Assembly (NCBI RefSeq): GCF_910589235.1
Contig: NC_060967.1
Location: 3,500,938-3,564,937 of the forward strand
Source of the DNA: Vespa crabro
Lineage: Eukaryota; Arthropoda; Insecta; Hymenoptera; Vespidae
DNA length: 64,000 bases
Reading direction: 5' to 3'
Part shown: piece after piece, positions 14,947 to 27,594 of the stretch
How the letters are laid out: each line of letters begins with the position of its first letter
Numbering within the stretch: the stretch's first letter is position 1
Translations under genes and position numbers: made by a program
The notes under the pieces: model-generated
Database searches by the model: none
What the model saw: only the letters and a program-made list of their open reading frames with translations
What the model was told of the DNA's origin: nothing

Positions 14947-16950
14947 ATTAGATAGAGCATGATAGTGAGCAAAGTGACGTAGAGGTCGAAATAGAGGATG
15001 GATGAAGGAGCGAGAGCGAGATCCGTTCCTGTAAAGGAATCAAAAATACATTCATATAAAATATGCAAGCATTTGTCAAAAATTGTTTATGTCTGATGCA
15101 CCACAAAATGCGTAGAGGTTGAAGTACACCTTACGTGGGGGTCAAAAAATGTCGTTCCCACCTGCTCCTGGAAGTTCAAAAAACATCACTTCCCTTTTGA
15201 AAAACATTTAAATTAGTATGTTAGAAGAACATTAAAGATTATTAGTCAATTTGTTCGTTTTCCTATTTTTTCCTCTGTGTCATTCTTACGTATCTCTAAC
15301 GCGTGTCGTACAAAAATCGTAGACTTCTTTTCTTTGGCTAGTTTAGAAAAGTAAAAAAATATACGCGCAGCGCAAAAAACTTGGACCGGCGGAATATTGT
15401 GAATTTCGGAATAGTCGAATTTAGGTCGAATGGTCGATCGAAATGAACGTGAAAAATCAAAGGAGCGAAGAATAAATCGCGTTCAAAGAACGATTTATTG
15501 ATTATTACTCGCGTAATATCGAGAAAAAATAGTAGAGTCATTGGACAAGAGGTGTTCGAAGCACGTTTGTATTTGAAAAAAGAAAAAAAAAGGAAAAAAA
15601 AGAAAAAAAAATTGAAAAAAAAGATACTCGCGCCGCAGACAGAATGAAAGAGAGAGAGAGAGAGAGTGTTCTGATGCAAAAATAGCCCGAACGGTCGATC
15701 GATTCAGGTACATGAAGCGTTTGAGGAAATCAGGCATAGCTAAGTATTTACCATAGTGAACACATTGTGCATATCAATGGGAATTAAAAAGTTCTATACA
15801 TGTGCCGTAAAAAGGAAACTCATTTCGTTGCATATTAGTGATGAGAGAAATAATTATCGACCAAACGCATATTAGTATACAAGTTTATCCGGCCAGTAAC
15901 AAAACGGATTCGTGTTAAAGAACGTAAGTTAACGCAAACGTACAATATATCGGCATATGAAATATGTATATATGTATATATCCATAAATATATACACACG
16001 ACATGTAGATGTAAACATATACATATATATATATATACGTATATACATATATATGTGTGTATATATATATATATGTATATATGTATGTATATATGTATGT
16101 GAATACACACGTATGTATATATGTATAAATTATATACATTTATATTGTCCGGCGTACGAGATCTTGGATAACGCACGTGAACGTGTAAAAATTTTGATAA
16201 AAAAGGAATCGTAGAAATTGAATCGTTCTGAATAATTCCAATTATGGCTAAGTGCACGCGCGTGTTCCATCGAACCGTGGCCGTCTTTACGATTAAAGAG
16301 ATAAAATATGCGAGTCAACGTTGAAATAGATACTCACATCTAATGGCTTCTTTAATACGATCCAACCAGATTCTGGTTGTATTTCAAAGTACTCCAAGCC
16401 TTGATCGTTGTTGGGTGCGCTCAAAGTATATGTTATAGCGCCATTGTTATCGGCATCTTCGTCAGAAGCCGAGACTCTCAATATATTTGTTCCAATACTC
16501 GCATCTTGTTTCACATTTTCGACGTATCTCTGTAAAATAACGTTTAATAAAATAAGCTCGCTTTTGTTATCTTTCTAATTTATACGACAGAATCATTATT
16601 ATTATACAAGGCGAATCATTAAACGTTGATAACTATGGTATCTTTGAATTCTCGACGTTTTCTTATATCATCAAAACTATCAAAGATATTTTAAGTAAAA
16701 ACGTTTAATGATTTATCTGATATAATTATAATAATTTTTCTTATCTTGTCTACGTACTTGACGGTCAAATAATGGCGGATTATCATTAACGTCAGTTATC
16801 TCAACGGTGAAGGAACAAACTCCTTCCAAGGAGGGTTCGCCTTGATCCGTCGCTTTAACGGTAACCGATACGAACTTTCCGTCGTCGCCTTCACGATCAA
16901 ATACCTGAAAGTAATTATGATGAGCATAATCGGGTCGTGTCCCTAATTGC

Positions 16951-16992
<42 letters not shown>

Positions 16993-19900
16993 CAGCAGCC
17001 TGTTTAAATGCTCTCTGTCGTTGCCATGGTCGATGAAACACCATTCGAATTGGTAATTAAGGTATAATCGTTTTAGCCTTCTAGCAAATCTGCTTCTAGT
17101 TCAAGGTAAAAGATCGAGAGCAATGCGTAAAATGTAGATCATATGATTTAGCATATGACGAAGATAACATATCGTGCTACGTTTGATTAATTATAATAAA
17201 AATGTGAACGATGCTTTTTTAGGAATTTTTTCTTTTTCTCAGATGAAATTTTGCTATAAATACTTACCTTATTCGTGGATACTTGGCCAGTTTCCTCATC
17301 CACCATAAACTTTGTTCCTTTCTGATTGGGTTGTTGTACTATAGAATATTTTACTTGTCCATTGACACCCTTATCTTCATCAGTTGCTTGTACCTTTATC
17401 ACTGGACTCCCATTAGGAGCACCTTCTTCGACTTTAGGATTATAAGTACCACAATCTTTAAACACTGGCTTGTTGTCATTCACATCGGTTATGAAAACAA
17501 CAACTACCGCTGTACTGGTATGAATTGTCGCGTCCCCGTTCAAACAACAAGCACCATCGTCCAAGGCTGTGACATTGAGCTCGTACTTGTCACGATCCAA
17601 TGATATTTTATCCCCGTGAAGACGTATAACACCTGTAATCTCTTCGATGACAAATTGTCCCGACGTAGTATTTCCACCCACGAATCTAAATCGAACGTTA
17701 TCACCATCTTTATCCGACGCTACCACAGTTGTTACCAAAGTATTTGGTCCAGCATTTTCGTCCACGTTTGGCGTATACACTTGTTGGGAAAATTTCGGCT
17801 CCTCGTCATTTTTATTTTTCGTATAAATTCGTACCGTTGCTGTACCGGTCTTAGAAGGTGTACCTAATTACATTTATAATATACAAATTTTAATCATTTT
17901 TATCATCCATGTGATATTAATTTTTGAAAAACTCACCTTTGTCTTTAGCCGTAACAACAAATTCGTAATAAGCATTGTTATTGTCGGCATCGAGTTGTTT
18001 ATTGTTAACGATAATACCATTGGAATCGACACTAAAATGATCGTCCGACACTAAATACTCTATTTCCGCGTTTGCACCAGAATCGGCATCAGTTGCTTTA
18101 ACTTTTAGTATGCTGGTACCCAGAGGAATATCTTCGTCAACGTTGTGAGCTTGATAGTCCGGTAATTCAAACTTTGGAGCATTGTCGTTCACATCGGAGA
18201 CACGGATGGTTAACTGAAAACATATGCATTGATATATTCAATTTAAACGTTGCAATCGTATCGCAAAATGATAATAAACCATCTAAACCAGTAAGCTATT
18301 TTCACGTTTAAACATTTCGTTAACTTGCAACTTTAAATGTCGAATATTATTTTAAAACTAATGAAACTACCTCGACCGACGTTGAAAATCCACCAGAATC
18401 TTCGGTAGCGGTTACTATTAAAGAATAGATGTGTGGTTGTCGTAGATCCTCAAAATCGAGTTCCTTTGCTAATTTAACGATACCGGAAGTAGGTCCAATA
18501 TTAAATGTTCCTGCAGCACCTTGTCCTTGAGCTTTCAAAGTATATCGAATTTCACGATCCGCAAATGACTTAGCTTTCACTGATATGATGCTACAAAATG
18601 AAATGTATAAGAATTTTTCTCGCATAAAATCGAAAATAATTGATGCCATTGCTTTCTTTTTTCTTTCTTTTTTTGATTGAAAAATAATAATCAAAAAAAA
18701 AAAAAAAAAAGTTAAAAATATTGAACTTACTCAGAATCTTTCTTTTGATTTTCTGGAATCTCAGCTTCGTAAGCTGTCATGTAGAACTGTGGTGCACGTT
18801 TGCCTCCAACGATCGATAGTCGTTCTTCCGGAGTTGACTGGAAATGTCTCTCATCTATTCGACCGTTCTGATCTTCAGCTTTTACGTATAGAACGTACTC
18901 CATGTCTAACTGAAAGAGATCCGTACCTCGAGTACGTACTACGCCTGATCTTTGATCGACCTCGAAACGACCACCGGCTGCAAAAAAAAGAAAAAAGATA
19001 TCGAAGTTGCAATTTAAAAAATTTTTCATTCATTGGCATTCGACTTGTAGTTATTCATTCGATAACATTCTAGCTAGGCTCCAGTAAAAAAAAAAATATG
19101 CAATCGTCGCATATTAAACGACAGTCAGAGTAACAAAATAACTATCGAAGATTCTTTCTTTGACGATATTCACGTATAACCGGACATTGCACTCAGAGAA
19201 ATCGATCGGTTGATTAAGAATGAAAGACAGTTTCCAGATCCGAGATATCACGTAAATTATTCAACTGCTAGAAGAGCACTCTAATAGACGTCTATCTTAT
19301 CTATAATTAATCTAGAAAGGTAATGAATTATTAAAGAATCGTATAATCATTAAGATTCTATCAAAAGTCAAATTACCATCGGTTACGTATATTTTTAAAG
19401 AAAATTTTAATACTTATGAAAATGATTTTCATCGTTTCAAAACCAAATGTAATTGAATGATAGTTATAAGAAAATATTACCAAATATAACAGATGATACC
19501 CAAACGTATTAATAATTATTATGTAATCTAATAATGAAATAATGAATGAAACAGACGGATATCAAATTTGTTAAAAAATGATTAAAAAATATCAGTAATC
19601 AAACATAATAATAATTTTTACATACTCCGGTCTCTAACAATAAAGTAGTGAATGTTATGATCAGTATCAGGATCCCTTGCTTGTAATGTGAACACGTGCG
19701 TGTTCGGCGGTGCATTCAGCTGTACAACGGTCTGCATGGGTAGAGGACGGTTGATGAAGTACGGTGGCTCATCGTTCACGTCCTTCATGTTGATGATCAC
19801 ACGTTGATTGTCCGTATCTACGATTATATATCATTTTTCATTTCCACGTTTCAATAGTAACCATATGAAAATACAATTATAAATATATATATTTATATAA

Positions 19901-22310
19901 ATTACGCATATAAGCAAATGAAAATTAACATGCTTTTGCAGATTCAATAAAATAAGCTCTCTTTCATTATGTTTGGAAAAATCAATCGAACAAAACTTTA
20001 TTAATTTCGAGCGAGAAAAAAAAACACTCGGCCCAAAAATTATTTAATATAATTCACCAAACGTGATTGTTGTACGATATTTTGTATATCTCGAATAAGG
20101 CCAGTGCGGGTAATTCGATAACAATTTCATTAATTTAATGATACTATATGTATGTTTGGTTACTCATCACGACCTAATTCGTTTTAATCAAGTACGTTTT
20201 GTCTGACTTTGCAACCACAGAGATAGATGGAATATCAAAATAATGTTAAAGCATAGAATATGGATATAACGATTTAACAAACGTTAATCGTCGTTCGTGA
20301 AACATAGATTGAATGCGATGATTTAATGATGAAAATTAATTATTTTTCCAAGCGTTTTATAAATATTTATACATATATACATATACAGACATATATACGT
20401 GCAGAAAAATAAATGATATGCGATAATACTTACATTGAAATCCTTTGGAAGCCGATTAATGCGTGAAATAAAAGATATCAAATTAGTAACAATGATACGT
20501 GCCAGAGAATGATCATTTCTTGAAACTATCACTAATTATCCGTTAATTAAGAGTGCAAAATGTTAAATGAGTGTGTGCTATAGTATTTGCTACGCGTGTA
20601 TATCAGACTGTCGAGAAAAGCGACAGAATTTCAAGAGCTGTTCGAAAGCGATCATTTAATAAAATCAAATTATTGTACCGTCTTCGAATGGACACGGGTA
20701 ATCGATGGGAAACCGTGCACACCGCTCTTCGGACGCCGACAGATGAAATAAAATATTAAAAATTAAGAAAATAATTGAACAAAAGTGAAAATCAAAATTG
20801 AGCCATTTGAACAATCATAAATATCATAGAAGATAATAAAGAAAAGATAATATATTTGGTCTATTAAAAAGTTCTATGGTTTCAAAAAATAAATCTGTTT
20901 AAAAAAATAAAAAAGATAAAACAAACAGAACGTTTCGATAGACCTAATAAAATAAATAGTTACAAGTAAAAGCAATAAAAGTATAAAATTACCCATGTTC
21001 GTTATAGTAACCCAAAAATCGATAGTCTTCTCAAGTCCAAGCGCTTCGTAATCCCACTTTTGTTTGACCATGACAGATCCATTGGATCCAACCGTAACCC
21101 ACTTGTTCTCATCTCTGATCTTATAAGTTTCCTTTTCGTTTTCTTTCTCAAGATGAAAAGCTATTTTTCCAACGACGTCACCATCAGCTTCAGAAAAATC
21201 GATCTTCTTTGTAGGCCTAACAGCTCTGGTAACACGTCTCTTTCGAATCTTGTGAAGTTCAGGTTCGATAATGTTTGCCGACGTAAGAAATCTGACGATT
21301 ACTTTAGCAGGCTTTTCTGAGATTTTCGAAGGTGAACGAAGATCATGAGCTTCGACAAGAAAACGACGTTCGGTGTCTTCTTCAGGAGCAAGCTCGGGCT
21401 CATTAGCAAGTAAAAGTTCGCCCGTTTGAGGAACGACAACGAGTAAATCGGTATTAGTGAGCATTCTGTATGCCAATTTGTCTCCATCGGCATCCTTGGC
21501 AACGAGCTTGCCTATCGTCATGAATCTTTTCCAAGATGGAAGGACGTTGATACCTTGTCTCAAATCTTCGATATTCGTAGGCCTAACTTCGAAAGTATAA
21601 ACGTCCTTCTCAAAAACTGGACCATTGTCATTTTCATCGAGTACGCGAACAAATCCACCAATTTTCGAGCTGCTCACGTAATTTCCATCAAACGCACGTA
21701 TCACCAACGCGTATTTTTCTTTTTTTTCGCGATCGAGGGGCTTAGAAGTAACCACTCTAATTCCTTGTCCGTGATTAACAAGTGTAACGTTGAATCCATG
21801 ATCGACCGAATTGTTTTCCCGTAAAGCGAATACTCTCTCGCCAGTTTCGTCGGGTAATATCGTATAATGAACAGGAAAGTTGCCGCGTGCTCTTAATAAA
21901 GGAAATCCTTCGATCAGAGTACCTGCAGGTGAATTTTCAGCTACCTCACCTTCGCCAAGACGTTCATGGGAGAAGGTCAACAAGTGGCGACGATTGATCA
22001 CGTATAATCGGAGATCATGAGCTTCGGTACCATTGGGCAATTCCTCTAAAACGACCAAATCAATCGGTCGATGATGATCGAGCAACGGTCCGAGTTCTGA
22101 TGTTGTCATTACAAGGCCATTCTTCAAGACAGTGAAATACTTGGAGAAGGCATTGTCTAAAAGACAAAACCTCGAGGGTTGTTGTCTCGAGTCACTGTGA
22201 AATCGTGTTATCTCGTAGCCAGGATAGACGTCATGCGGTAAAACCGCTACTTTTCCATCGATCCTAGCCAAATTGATCGCTAGAATCCAGAAGACGAGTA
22301 ATCGCCACAT
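3674..22310 (-). CDS. CadN: Neural cadherin (CadN), 5' part, partial
   Basis: Calcium-dependent homophilic adhesion receptor of the plasma membrane, acting in axon patterning and synaptic target choice in insects. Coding exons in transcript order: 22310-20993, 19817-19626, 18977-18731, 18590-18371, 18213-17937, 17863-17268, 16904-16758, 16529-16338, then either 12645-12455 or 11182-10992, then 6280-6091, 5917-5735, 3863-3674. All have AG/GT borders and matching phases, giving about 1314 codons. Cadherin linker motifs recur: DENDNGP, DVNDEPP, SDVNDNAP, TDVNDNKP, TDVNDNPP and EDVNDEIP, with degenerate ones (KNKNDEEP, VVDRxNxPPVW), which suggests about nine repeats. Remaining repeats, EGF/laminin-G, transmembrane and catenin-binding parts must lie past base 1, since the last exon ends with an open phase. 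Identification rests on family knowledge of fly CadN (for example the DNNPTVFYHLMPGST stretch). I am confident in the family; a CadN2-like paralogue is less likely. Confidence 0.93.
6091..6280 (-). CDS. CadN: CadN coding exon 10
   Basis: The 190-bp exon starts with one base that completes the Ser codon begun by either alternative exon 9. Its product includes GIDNNPTVFYHLMPGST and VNHPLDYESIKEYNLTIRVE, a stretch strongly characteristic of insect CadN. It ends in phase 0 at GAG/GTATGT. It is the common acceptor for both alternative exons, across a large repeat-rich intron. Confidence 0.9.
7661..7710. repeat. (GT)n microsatellite
   Basis: Near-perfect GT run with a GC-containing end, in the CadN intron. 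Confidence 0.95.
7906..7940. repeat. (AC)n microsatellite
   Basis: AC run about 200 bases from the GT run; the two are mutually complementary. Confidence 0.95.
8035..8130. repeat. (GA)n microsatellite
   Basis: Interrupted GA tract with GATA units. Confidence 0.95.
9176..9240. repeat. (GA)n microsatellite
   Basis: Long, almost uninterrupted GA tract in the CadN intron. Confidence 0.95.
10992..11182 (-). CDS. CadN: CadN alternative exon 9, copy A
   Basis: Homologous partner of the exon at 12455-12645, transcribed second. Product: RETYKLEAKAQDKG, then VVDRANNPPVWD and ENMAVGAKVVSVKA. The acceptor is a TAG preceded by TGCG rather than a long pyrimidine tract, and the donor is CCAG/GTCTGT, a weaker site than that of most CadN exons. 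Copy B likewise has a non-consensus CCAG/GTTTGT donor. Weak donors in both copies would fit regulated, mutually exclusive choice. Confidence 0.88.
11971..12040. repeat. (GAT)n trinucleotide repeat
   Basis: GAT/GATG tract between the two alternative CadN exons. It translates to poly-Asp, which makes a spurious open frame on the plus strand. Confidence 0.9.
12455..12645 (-). CDS. CadN: CadN alternative exon 9, copy B
   Basis: The exon is 191 bp, with phase 0 entry and phase 2 exit. Product: RDTYRLRVRASDRG followed by VVDRNNKPPVWD and ENVTVGTVVTSVKA. It shares 34 of 63 residues with the exon at 10992-11182, has the same length and the same splice phases, and both join correctly to 16529-16338 upstream and 6280-6091 downstream. 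If both were included the frame would shift (2 x 191 is not a multiple of three), so they must be used one at a time. In flies CadN has three such exon pairs (7, 13 and 18); which one this matches cannot be settled here. Confidence 0.88.
12905..13007. repeat. (GAAA)n then (GA)n compound repeat
   Basis: About 15 GAAA units running into GA. It lies upstream of alternative exon 9B. Confidence 0.95.
13259..13300. repeat. (TA)n microsatellite
   Basis: Perfect TA run of about 20 units. Confidence 0.95.
17268..17863 (-). CDS. CadN: CadN coding exon 6 (596 bp, two linker motifs)
   Basis: This is the longest internal CadN exon. It begins by completing a Gly codon split from the 18213-17937 exon. The product contains KNKNDEEPKF, a degenerate repeat boundary typical of CadN, then DKDGDNVRFRF and the canonical boundary TDVNDNKPVF. 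It ends with an intact Lys codon at a consensus AAG/GTAAGTA donor. The strict phase match on both sides supports the model. Confidence 0.9.
20993..22310 (-). CDS. CadN: CadN coding exon 1: signal peptide and first cadherin repeats
   Basis: This large 439-codon exon holds the start codon. The first ATG in frame is at 22310 and is followed by a hydrophobic signal peptide (MWRLLVFWILAINLA, cleavage likely near residue 19). The upstream frame stays open only to a non-ATG codon. A canonical linker DENDNGP lies at residues 225-231, and KDADGDK, a calcium-binding type motif, at about 272-278. A dibasic RKRR run at 356-359 could be a furin-type cleavage site. The exon ends with one base of an Asp codon, completed by the next exon. 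The 3' splice site of the preceding non-coding exon is at 22372-22374, so 61 bases of 5' UTR precede the ATG here. Confidence 0.9.
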
Positions 22311-22371
22311 TCTGCCGCTCCTTCTCGATAACTTCGTAATGCCTTCACTAGAGCATGGGTGCAAGGACGAC
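22311..22371 (-). promoter_or_regulatory. CadN: CadN 5' UTR segment with 3' splice site
   Basis: A strong acceptor (pyrimidine-rich ATTTTACAG) ends at 22372 on the minus strand, 61 bases before the start codon. The leader is therefore spliced and the transcription start lies farther right. The region 22570-22800 is locally GC-richer than its surroundings and may hold a proximal exon or promoter. More distant leader exons are also possible. Confidence 0.55.
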
Positions 22372-22968
22372 CTGTAAAATAAAAATCACAAAACAAAATA
22401 TAACATCGTCGTTAGTTGTAGACGCAACACATATGACTAGTTTATCAATATGTTACAATATCGCGACGGATCTCTCAGAGTCCTTTGTATCTTTTCAACG
22501 TCATAAGTTCGTTTCTTTCCCTTCTTCCGTTCTTTGTACGTACTATACATAAGCCTCGTGCTAGTCAGCTGCCAGACGAAATCAATACGTGTCGGTGACA
22601 TCGAGCGACGCGAGTCTCGTCATTGCTGCCGCGCGACAGACAACGCGATGAACAATGTCCGTAACGTTGCACCGGAAATAAGAACCGGCGCGTACGAGTT
22701 GACTATTGTCATTTAGTAACCCTCCGTTCCATTTGATTCCATTCACGCCCCGAGAGAAACCGGACGTGAGGTCAGTCGCGGCTCGTTTAAGTACTTCTAT
22801 CGTTGAACTCACAAAAAAAGATATATAACGACGAACTTATTCGTAATCGCTCGATAACTCATGGGTCAAAATGATTTGCGATATTGATTTGCTCAATGGG
22901 ACATATTATATAATCTACAATGTCACGTATGATTTATAATGTACAATAAAATGTATGTAATGTGCGTA

Positions 22969-22980
22969 CACGCACGCACG

Positions 22981-23033
<53 letters not shown>

Positions 23034-23055
23034 ACACACACACACACACATACAC
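22969..23055. repeat. (AC)n with ACGC start
   Basis: Long AC tract beginning with CACG units and broken by a few CATA units. Confidence 0.95.
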
Positions 23056-24048
23056 ATATAAGATAATGTAAAATGAGATGCATTAATAGTATTCTATTCG
23101 TGATTTGCAAAGCAAATCAAGAAAGCTTGCGTAATGTATATATAGAAAACTTACGCGTGTTCTGAAACGCAGATATCACAGTTATACATAATAATATGTT
23201 AAAACTTGTTAGAATATGTCTTTCAACATAAAAAGTACTCTTTCACGAATGGACACGAAAGGCTACTACGATGTTTACTTTTAAGAATGTCATAGATGAC
23301 CGTCTTGATAACCGTCCAAGATAAATACACCGTGTGGTCGTGTTGTTTACATCATCGTTCAATATTGATTCCAAGTTTACTTAACTTAATAGTAAAGGCA
23401 TCCCCATCAATTTACTAAACTATATATGAACTTATTCATATATTCGTGGGAACGAATATCTATGTATATATATGTACTTAAAACAAAATGAACTCTCTTC
23501 TCTCGAATGCTGGCGGATTCGAAACAGTCGAAAGTCGAGATCGACTTGAGACTGACCTAAGAGAGCGGATGCTTCTCGACCAAGCTGCTGGTATTATATC
23601 AAGTTAAGTCCGTAGAAACACGACACCTAATCCCTCCTCGAAACGTATTAAGTGACTGTCTTTGGCCTACTATTGGCTGGCTCTCTGTTCTGAAAAGCGA
23701 TACATTGAATAAAACCTACTCGACTTATTTTCACGATGTTGACCTTCCGGGTCGAAAACAATACTATTATTTCGATCATTCTTACCATCAACAATAGTGT
23801 TTTCTTCGTTACTACATAACGAAAATAGAAATTTTATCTAAATCTTTGTAATATTTATGTGATTGATTCTATGTAAATACTCTATATATTATCATTGTAA
23901 TTAACGGAATACGACGGATATAATTCAAGGAAATACCGATTTTGCATTATGCGCCGATCGTTTGCTCGCATTTCCATCTTAGACACTATTAGAATGCATG
24001 AATTCGTACGCAAAGGATAGAACTAGTCGATATGAATAATGCAGAAAT

Positions 24049-24071
24049 TCTCTCTCTCTCTTTCTCTCTCA

Positions 24072-24145
<74 letters not shown>
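24049..24145. repeat. (CT)n then (TATC)n compound repeat
   Basis: CT tract passing into about ten TATC units. Confidence 0.95.
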
Positions 24146-24148
<3 letters not shown>

Positions 24149-24791
24149 AATCTACGTACATATTTCTACTACGATCGATTTTATTTCCAGACATGGTCAA
24201 AGACAGTTAAATCATTTTATTAATTTTACAACATTTATAAAAAAAAGCATAATACAATTGATAAGTTAGCTTGAGAAACAAAGATAGAGAAAGGTGGTAT
24301 ATACGAGTGTGTGTATGCGATAGAAAGAGAACGTATGTGGACGAGCTATGATTCTCATGGCGAATTAAAGTGACGTTTTAATCTTTTCATCTTCTACGTA
24401 GCCGGAGGAAGAGCTCTGGAATCGAAAAAGTCCGTAATTGTGGTCGTAAAAAGGACTGCCGACTCGTCTCCCGTGCTTACTCATACCAACCACTTAAAGT
24501 TCGAGCGAAAGTTTAAACGAGCTCTCTCATCTTTCTTACGTTTCGATCGAGACGAAAGACTTGCTTCATAATTCGTCGTATTTAACTCTTCTTTTATAAT
24601 GACATATAACTTTTAAGCGAGATACTCATATACGTGTATTTTTTTTAAGTTTTTACTTTTTTCATAATTATAACTTTCTCTTGTAAGGAATACTAATTTA
24701 CCGCTATCGTATCATTACGTAATTGTGTAATATTGCCAGTATCAAATATAAACAATAAAGAGAACATAACGTTTAAAAGTACTTCTCTTAC

Positions 24792-24936
24792 TATTTCTTT
24801 TTTCAAATGAAAATCCCTCGACATTCTCGCATTGTTGATGATTTCTATAACGTCCCCTGCCTCGGGCATGAACTCAGGATCATCTGGCACAACGATAGAG
24901 GCCACGTTTGAAATGAATTTCTCCCTCTTTCTATTT
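24792..24936 (-). CDS. Orphan internal exon, unrecognised gene
   Basis: A 145-bp segment with a TTTCTAG acceptor and an ATA/GTAAGA donor. It encodes one completing base plus 48 codons: NRKREKFISNVASIVVP, then DDPEFMPEAGDVIEIINNAR and MSRDFHLKKEI. Composition is protein-like (acidic and basic residues balanced, no repeat bias), unlike the surrounding AT-rich DNA. I do not recognise the family. The exon at 36807-36942 ends with two bases of a codon and this one starts with one base, so the two could be spliced together, giving a Glu at the join. Alternatively it is a relic exon. Flanking exons to the left were not found. Confidence 0.4.
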
Positions 24937-26754
24937 CTAGAAACATTTCCTTTTTAATTATAAAAGTATCTTCTTCCCAACGTATTTTTAATTTTAACAA
25001 AGTTCATTTTCAAATAATTAATAAAAGTCTCATCGTTGTTTACAATAAATCCTGCTCCGAGTATATCGAGTTAATCGATGTAATAATATTAAATATTAAA
25101 ATAATTGATACAAGTATGTTAAACCCTTTGTACTATTAGTCTTTATATACAAGAGTTTCGAAAAAAAAAATCCAAAGTCAATAAAGAATTGCCAATTCAG
25201 CTAAATTATTCTGCATTTCAAATCGAGTGATTTTTGTTTGAAACGATTTATCGATAAACCAAACTGTTTGCCTTTTATTCCGAGAAGACCAATTTTACTA
25301 GCGATATTCATTTCAGTCCTTTAAAACGTTTATTAGCGAAAAAAGAAGAAACTACCTGTCTCGTAATTTTTAATATCCTGCACATTGTTCCCTAGGGATG
25401 TTCCTTTGTTGGTTACTATCTCGAAAAGCGAGAAAAATATCTCGTGACAACGTTAAATACGACTCATTTAGTATATTAGCAAGGAGCTCAACGCATTACG
25501 GTCCAGACATTTTCTTGCATATAGTATTTCTTATATTATTTTTACATACAACTAGGTAATTATATCTAATCATATTAAGGTGTGCAAATTTAAATTGTTC
25601 AGGTAAACGGTTAAAATTATCAAGTCTACTAGAAAATAGAAGTTATTATTAATCTACGATAATATAATGAAAATATTTAATTGATTAAAATAAAGAAATA
25701 TATATCCCATAATTTGGACTATTCTATACATTTCTGCAATGTCTTAATGAACTAGTTAAACTTTAGAATGAGAATTCTCCACGTAACGTTACAAGGATTA
25801 ATGGTCTTTAAACGCAAAGTATATCCGCCTAAGCACGGTCTTGACCTCATCGGTTTCTCTCCCTCTCTTTTAACCTCTCTCCTTCCTCCTTTCGAAGAGC
25901 CGTTTGGCCGTCCTCATCATCGCGTCGGAAATTAGCAGACGGAGTGAGGAGGCATCCATTGAGTCAATTAAGACGAGTCTGAGGTTACATGCTAACGAGC
26001 TACGTAATGCTTTCTACGAAAAGTCTTGGAATGGGTGGAAGGAGAGAAGGAGGGAAGAGAAACGTCATTCCTTCGAATGGACAAAAGGATGGATGCATTA
26101 AAAAAGCAAGGATATATCCATAAGGACTGAAAGAAGAAGAGGAAGACTCGTGAAAGGGTTAATGAGGGATTGAGAGTATGTACATACATATGTACATATG
26201 TCTATACGAGTTGTGACAAGAAAAAGGAGACAACGGCCGTCAAAGAGGAACGCCCGATCGACTTTTCTCCTTTTCTTCCTCCCTTTCCTCCCTTTCCTCT
26301 CTTTGCAACACCACACATTGTCAGTCTCGATTGTGGCAACTCGCCAGTCGCGACTTCCGTCCTACGTATCCAACGAACAATGAAATACCTATGACCTATG
26401 TACTCAGATATGTACCTACGTATGTGTATATATACATAGATATATAATATATTTATTTCTAAACCTTCTTTATCTTTTTTCCTTTTTATCTTTCGACGAC
26501 GATGAAAGCAGAGAATATTAAACTCAACATGGAAAATGAAATAATAAAGTACATAGAACACAATTTATAATTGTCTCAAACTCTTTTATCCCTTTCGATT
26601 TATATTTTATACGTATTTTATGCGTGTACCATCAAATTGTATTATTTTTATTGGAGATAACTTAGACGCGCGTCGTTATTAAATGTTACATGTAACAGAT
26701 ATTCAAAGTTTATCGTGCGTTTTCTGTATGCTTTTTACAACGATATTTCCTCTT

Positions 26755-26769
26755 TCTCTTTCTCTCTCT

Positions 26770-26808
<39 letters not shown>
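26755..26808. repeat. (CT)n microsatellite
   Basis: CT tract with a few CCCT units. Confidence 0.9.
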
Positions 26809-26811
<3 letters not shown>

Positions 26812-27551
26812 GGAAAAACGTTTTTCCTGAACCCCATCCGACGATAAATTAAGCCTTTTCACACTGAACAAAAAATGGAGCTCTTTTTTAGCAGAGACTC
26901 TGATTTAATTCCGCGCCGTGCATTTGAAAAACAGACGGTTTTTTTGCATATGCCAAATGTATTCGCCTACGTCGTTCGACCTTCCAACGCGATCGTTTCC
27001 TCTCAACGAATCTTTTCGTATCATTTTCTAATACTTCGACTTTAACCTACGTCGTATTTTTCATCTAACGAAATTCGTAATGTCAGTTTCTATTTGTGCA
27101 TTTGCACGAGTTATTTTCGTATCAAAAAAATGTTGAAATATTCAAGAAGTGTAGAGAGAGAGAGAGAGAGAGGGAACTAAAAGGAAATAAACGAGACGAT
27201 TGGAAATCGAAAATTGCTTCTTTCTTATCTTCGATCGATAAGCTAATGTTGCATTAAAATATATATAACCTTTTTAAAAAAAAATAAACAATTTTATTAA
27301 ATCACGATAAAAATCCTGTAGTTTTTTATTTGATTACTTGCAAATGATAACGAATGTCAAAAGACATTAAAAATATCTTTTTATATACAATAAAAATATT
27401 TATAAAAAAGCATTCCCCACATACGTATAGAATTTTCATAACTTTTAGAATTTTCACTTTGAAATATTTTCTCGTAAGAAGGGTGCTAAAAAGGAGAGAG
27501 AGAAAGGGGGGAAGGCGAGACGAGAGCAACTTTGTCGGCTGATCTTCTCAC

Positions 27552-27594
27552 ATCGATTCGTGCGAATGTGCAAAGGCCGCCGGCGCAGTTTAGC
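27552..27594 (-). other. Possible small non-coding or leader exon
   Basis: A 43-bp GC-rich island on the minus strand flanked by a good acceptor (AAAATATTTTACAG) and a GAT/GTGAGA donor. It lies between the orphan exons but does not fit their phase. It could be a 5' UTR exon of CadN, whose leader is spliced, or a chance arrangement. Confidence 0.25.

Larger units (their letters stand above)
12646..16337. other. CadN intron upstream of the alternative exons
   Basis: A 3.7-kb intron between exon 8 and exon 9B. It contains GAAA, TA, GA and TATG-type repeats and several A/T homopolymers. No coding exon was recognised; the long open frames here are translations of simple repeats. Confidence 0.6.
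22811..24791. other. Non-coding region upstream of CadN coding start
   Basis: AT-rich sequence with a long AC repeat and a CT/TATC compound repeat. No exon was supported. It is interpreted as CadN leader intron. Confidence 0.5.
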
